DNA of 64,000 nucleotides, taken from NCBI RefSeq assembly GCF_000455325.1, contig NZ_HG322951.1, positions 520,748 through 584,747 on the forward strand. The letters are read 5' to 3'. Below the pieces are notes generated by a model that did not search any database, was not told the DNA's origin, and worked only from the letters and a program-made list of their open reading frames with translations. This DNA is from Mycolicibacterium septicum DSM 44393. Its GTDB lineage: Bacteria; Actinomycetota; Actinomycetes; Mycobacteriales; Mycobacteriaceae. Positions 61,187 through 64,000 of this stretch are shown here, piece by piece; the stretch's first letter is position 1; each line of letters opens with the position of its first letter. Made by a program: the position numbers and the translations under genes.

Positions 61187-61809
61187 ACCTCGCCGACCAG
61201 CAGGACCCCCATACCCCTGAACCGCAAGCGGAGGCCGTCACCGAGATCTCTGATCCGATCTCAGCCACGGACGTTGAGGAGGCTCCTCAGGAGTCCGAGT
61301 CGCGACCTTCTCGGCTGGGGCGTGGCTTGATGGCGGCGATCCTTGCCGGCCTGCTGGTTCTTGCGGCGGCCGTCGGTGTCGGCGGCTACCTGGCGTTGCG
61401 TGCGCATCAAGACAGCGAACGCATCGCCAGTGACGAAGCCGAGGCCCTGGCCGCGGCGAAGGACTGTGTGACCGCGACCCAGGCGCCCGATACCCAGGCG
61501 ATGATCGCGGCCCAGACCAAGATCATCGAATGTTCGACCGGTGACTTCGGGGCGCAGGCCGGCCTGTACAGCGGCATGCTGCTGGACGCCTACCAGGCCG
61601 CCAACGTGCAGGTGAAGGTCTCGGACATGCGGGCCGCGGTGGAGAAGCACAACGACGACGGGTCGATGGATCTGTTGGTCGCGGTGCGCGTGCTGGTCAC
61701 CAACACCGAGAAGTCCGACGAAGAGCAGGGCTATCGGCTGCGGGTGAAGATGGCCCGCGCCGAGGACGGCAACTACAAGGTCGCGCGGCTCGACCAGGTC
61801 ACGTCGTGA
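61156..61809 (+). CDS. mam1A: Mce-associated membrane protein 1A (Rv0175-like)
   Basis: 217-aa protein. An acidic cytoplasmic N terminus (residues 1-50) is followed by one transmembrane helix (AAILAGLLVLAAAVGVGGYL). An extracytoplasmic NTF2-like domain with two cysteines (KDCVTATQAP, IIECSTGDFG) comes next. Mam proteins stabilise Mce complexes in mycobacteria. The ATG lies 31 bases inside mce1F after an AGGAGATGACGG ribosome site. Its stop overlaps the next start (GTGA). Confidence 0.9.
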   Translation: MEGDAGASQLNLADQQDPHTPEPQAEAVTEISDPISATDVEEAPQESESRPSRLGRGLMAAILAGLLVLAAAVGVGGYLALRAHQDSERIASDEAEALAAAKDCVTATQAPDTQAMIAAQTKIIECSTGDFGAQAGLYSGMLLDAYQAANVQVKVSDMRAAVEKHNDDGSMDLLVAVRVLVTNTEKSDEEQGYRLRVKMARAEDGNYKVARLDQVTS

Positions 61810-62780
61810 CCGCTGTTCTGGACAACGCCGACACGGTCTCCGCTGGGGGAACCGGGACGGATCAGACCCGGCTGGCTTCGTGGCCGGCTCGGGCCGGCGC
61901 CTTCGCCATCGATGTGCTGGCGCCTACCGGGTTGATCGCGACGCTGGCATTACTGGCGTGGGCGGCCCCGTTGTACGGCTGGTTCTGGTGGGTGTGCATA
62001 GTGGCCGCCGCCGTGGTGGCTGCCGCGATGCTGGTCAACCGGATCGGCTTGCCTGCGTACACCGGTTGGTCGCTGGGCCGGTCGGTGTTCGGGATCCGGG
62101 TGGAGTCGGCGGCCGGTGATGCCGGTCTGCTGCGACTTCTGCTTCGTGAGCTGGCGCATCTGCTGGACACCGCGGCGGTGTTCCTGGGCTGGCTGTGGCC
62201 GTTGTGGGATTCACGCAACCGGACCTTCGCCGATCTGCTGACCCGCACCGAGGTGCGTCGCGTCGGTCGGCCCGAATCCGATGTCCGGCGTCGCGCCGGT
62301 GCGGTGCTGCTGGCGCTCGCGGTGCTCAGCGGTATCGCGGGCGGGCTGGGATATCTGACGGTGTACCGCCAGGATCGGGCGGTGGACCAGGCTCGCGAGC
62401 AGATCGCCGAGCAGGGCCCGCGGATCGTCGAGGAGATTCTGAGCTACGGGGTGGATTCCGTCGACGCGGACTTCACCAAGGCGCAGTCGCTGACCACCGA
62501 AAACTACCGGCAGCAGCTGGTCGCCCAGCAGGATGCGGTGCGCAAGGCCGGGCCGACCACCAATGACTACTGGGCGGTGAGCAGCGCGGTGCTGCCCGGC
62601 GTGACCAAGGATGCGGCCTCGATGCTGGTGGCGTTGCAGGGTCAGCGCGGCACCAATCCGCAGGAGCTGAAGTTCATCACCGCGACGGTGCGGGTGGAGT
62701 TCCAGAAGTCCGACGACCACTGGCTCGTCGACAACCTCACGGTGCTCAAGCGGCCGGTGCTGAACGGGGGCGGACAGTGA
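61806..62780 (+). CDS. mam1B: Mce-associated protein 1B with RDD domain (Rv0176-like)
   Basis: 324-aa protein. The N-terminal RDD membrane domain (about residues 22-155; RAGAFAIDVLAPTGLIATLA, GWSLGRSVFGIRVESAAGDA, LWDSRNRTFADLLTRTEV) is followed by another transmembrane helix. A Mam-type extracytoplasmic domain ends it (ENYRQQLVAQQDAVRKAGP, ATVRVEFQKSDDHWLVDNLT). The fusion of RDD and Mam domains is the same as in M. tuberculosis Rv0176 from memory. GTG start overlaps the preceding stop. Confidence 0.9.
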   Translation: MTAVLDNADTVSAGGTGTDQTRLASWPARAGAFAIDVLAPTGLIATLALLAWAAPLYGWFWWVCIVAAAVVAAAMLVNRIGLPAYTGWSLGRSVFGIRVESAAGDAGLLRLLLRELAHLLDTAAVFLGWLWPLWDSRNRTFADLLTRTEVRRVGRPESDVRRRAGAVLLALAVLSGIAGGLGYLTVYRQDRAVDQAREQIAEQGPRIVEEILSYGVDSVDADFTKAQSLTTENYRQQLVAQQDAVRKAGPTTNDYWAVSSAVLPGVTKDAASMLVALQGQRGTNPQELKFITATVRVEFQKSDDHWLVDNLTVLKRPVLNGGGQ

Positions 62781-63328
62781 GCCCGCGGCGCCGGATCGAG
62801 CCCGATGAGCGCGACTACTTCGCGGTCGAGCCCAAGGAGCCCATCCGTTGGGGTCTGCCGATCGTGGGGATGATCTCAGCCCTGCTGATCGCGGCCGCCA
62901 TCACTGGCAGCACGCTGATCCTGATCCGGCACGAGTCCGATCATCGTGCGGAGATCAAGAGTGCCGGCGCGCTGGACTACGTACGTGAGTTCATGACGGT
63001 GTACACGACGCTGGATCCGTTCCACGCAAACGACTATGCCGACCGCATCGCCTCACAGGCGACCGGCGATTTCCGAAAGATGTTCCAGGAGAAGCAAAAC
63101 GAGATCGTCGTTCAGGTGGCCCGGGCCGAGCCGACGGAGGGGTCGGTACTCGACGCCGGGATCCAGCGATGGAACGACAACGGGAGCGCCGACGTTCTGG
63201 TCGCGACGAAGATCAGCACCCGAACCCCTGACGGGAAGTCCGTGGTCGAAAGCGGCAGCCGTTGGATTGCGACGACGATTTGGGAAGGACAGCAGTGGAA
63301 GATCAGCCAGCTGATTCAGGTGATCTGA
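62777..63328 (+). CDS. mam1C: Mce-associated membrane protein 1C (Rv0177-like)
   Basis: 183-aa protein. A short charged N terminus is followed by one transmembrane helix (LPIVGMISALLIAAAITGST, about residues 28-48). An extracytoplasmic NTF2-like Mam domain has YVREFMTVYTTLDPFHANDY and SGSRWIATTIWEGQQWKISQ. The GTG start overlaps the upstream stop (GTGA). The next mce-associated gene begins 34 bases before its end, so the four accessory genes are coupled. Confidence 0.9.
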   Translation: MSPRRRIEPDERDYFAVEPKEPIRWGLPIVGMISALLIAAAITGSTLILIRHESDHRAEIKSAGALDYVREFMTVYTTLDPFHANDYADRIASQATGDFRKMFQEKQNEIVVQVARAEPTEGSVLDAGIQRWNDNGSADVLVATKISTRTPDGKSVVESGSRWIATTIWEGQQWKISQLIQVI

Positions 63329-64000
63329 CCACCGGCGAGCCTGACAAGCCGCGCCGCAGATTGCGTTTCGGGCGGCGTCGCCGTGCCGAGGAAGTGGTCG
63401 AGGAGCAGGTCGAGGCGTCGGCCGACGAGGGTGACGTGGAATCCGGCTCCGAATCTGACTCGGAATCTGACGATGCTCCTGAGCGCCGGACCCCGTCGGG
63501 TAAGGCGCGCCGCAAGGCGGCCGTCGAGCCCGAAGCGGCCGTCGAACCTGAGGCGGCCGTCGAACCTGAGGCGGATGTCGAGCCCGAGGCGGGTGTCGAG
63601 CCCGAGGCGGAAGCCGCACCGGAACCGACGGTAGAAGCGGAAGCCGACGCCGAAGATGTCGCCGATGCCGATGCCGATGCCGATGCCGATGCCGACGCTG
63701 AAGCGACGGACGCTGAGCCGGCCGAGGACGAGGTCCTCGTGCCGCACCGCGAGGCCGGCAAGCGGCTGACGTACTTCGCCGTAGGTGCTGCGGCGGTGTT
63801 CGTCGTGGCCGGGGCGTTCGGCGGAGCGATGCTGCAGCCGTACCTGGCCGACCGGGCATTGGTGGCGACCAAACTCCAAGTGGCGCGGACCTCGGCCGAT
63901 GCCATCACCACGTTGTGGACCTACAACCCGGACAACATCGAATCCCTGCCGGACCGGGCCGCGAAGTACCTGTCCAGCGACTTCGCCAACCAGTACCGGC
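63295..64000 (+). CDS. mam1D: Mce-associated membrane protein 1D (Rv0178-like), partial
   Basis: Open frame of 235 codons running off the right edge; the C terminus is missing. GTG start within the preceding gene. Residues 1-155 are a highly acidic cytoplasmic region with five hexapeptide repeats (VEPEAx) and an Asp-Ala run. A transmembrane helix (YFAVGAAAVFVVAGAFGGAM) and the beginning of the Mam domain (TSADAITTLWTYNPDNIESL, RAAKYLSSDFANQY) follow. By context it is the fourth mam gene of the mce1 operon. The long acidic repeat tail is the odd part. Confidence 0.87.
   Translation, partial: MEDQPADSGDLTTGEPDKPRRRLRFGRRRRAEEVVEEQVEASADEGDVESGSESDSESDDAPERRTPSGKARRKAAVEPEAAVEPEAAVEPEADVEPEAGVEPEAEAAPEPTVEAEADAEDVADADADADADADAEATDAEPAEDEVLVPHREAGKRLTYFAVGAAAVFVVAGAFGGAMLQPYLADRALVATKLQVARTSADAITTLWTYNPDNIESLPDRAAKYLSSDFANQYR
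63523..63612 (+). repeat. Five tandem 18-base repeats encoding VEPEAx
   Basis: Five in-frame copies encode VEPEAA, VEPEAA, VEPEAD, VEPEAG and VEPEAE. Codons vary (GTCGAGCCC or GTCGAACCT), so the repeat is maintained at protein level or is drifting. Copy number may vary between strains. Confidence 0.9.
63661..63690 (+). repeat. Five tandem GCCGAT hexamers (Ala-Asp repeats)
   Basis: (GCCGAT)x5 followed by GCCGACGCT encodes an alternating Ala-Asp run within the acidic N-terminal region of the Mam1D-like protein. A pure hexamer run can change length by slippage without breaking the frame. Confidence 0.9.

Overview
The window is high-GC DNA from a fast-growing mycobacterium (Mycobacterium/Mycolicibacterium). 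It ends in a complete mce1-type locus: mce1R, fadD5, yrbE1AB, mce1A-F and the mce-associated genes. Upstream lie genes in an order that, from memory, follows M. tuberculosis Rv0144 to Rv0178: a TetR regulator with two TIGR00027-type methyltransferases, an SDR and a quinone oxidoreductase, ptbB-fadE2, pnt transhydrogenase, an Rv0158-like TetR, an adhE1-like gene, an Rv0163-like thioesterase and a TB18.5-like protein. Blocks not in that series are inserted between them. No rRNA, tRNA, insertion sequence, prophage or CRISPR array is visible.

Layout. 1-4.4 kb: FUSC membrane protein with TetR (minus), then TetR and two methyltransferases (plus), closed by a terminator. 4.5-5.0 kb: two tandem minus-strand genes for small secreted paralogues; the second is only 55 aa. 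5.2-9.5 kb: six plus-strand genes that abut or overlap (SDR, quinone oxidoreductase, HAD hydrolase, methyltransferase, DUF456, YceI). 9.6-19.9 kb: MptpB-like phosphatase and FadE2, a SnoaL-like protein, an MFS exporter with LysR, a NarL-type two-component pair, an LCP cell-wall ligase, an alpha/beta hydrolase and a FadE. 20-24 kb: a ROK regulator divergent from a 930-aa secreted Ig/beta-propeller protein. 24-31.7 kb: RidA-like protein, PntB and fused PntA, CorA with TetR, a P450 and DUF3159. 31.7-41.2 kb: a TetR-hydroxyacyl-CoA dehydrogenase-oleate hydratase operon, a taurine/sulfonate-type ABC transporter, and a hydrolase-haloacid dehalogenase-oxidoreductase cassette with a divergent CGNR regulator. 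41-48 kb: Rv0158-like TetR, SDR, DoxX, an ECF sigma factor, a large FadE, an alcohol dehydrogenase, thioesterase, SRPBCC protein and a small winged-helix protein. 48.2-48.65 kb: a gene-free, repeat-rich stretch. 48.65-64 kb: mce1R and the mce1 operon, running off the end inside the fourth mce-associated gene.

How they work together. The mce1 genes encode an ABC-type lipid importer: two YrbE permeases, six MlaD-domain proteins and accessory membrane proteins. FadD5 activates imported fatty acids and Mce1R represses the locus. Several FadE enzymes, hydroxyacyl-CoA dehydrogenases, oleate hydratase, a thioesterase and a proton-pumping transhydrogenase give the region a strong lipid-catabolism and redox theme. 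The most striking lesion is one extra C in yrbE1B, which splits that essential permease into two frames. The most interesting unexplained items are the repeat-rich 465-bp region beside mce1R, the tandem micro-secreted proteins, and a dehalogenation-like cassette controlled by a CGNR protein.
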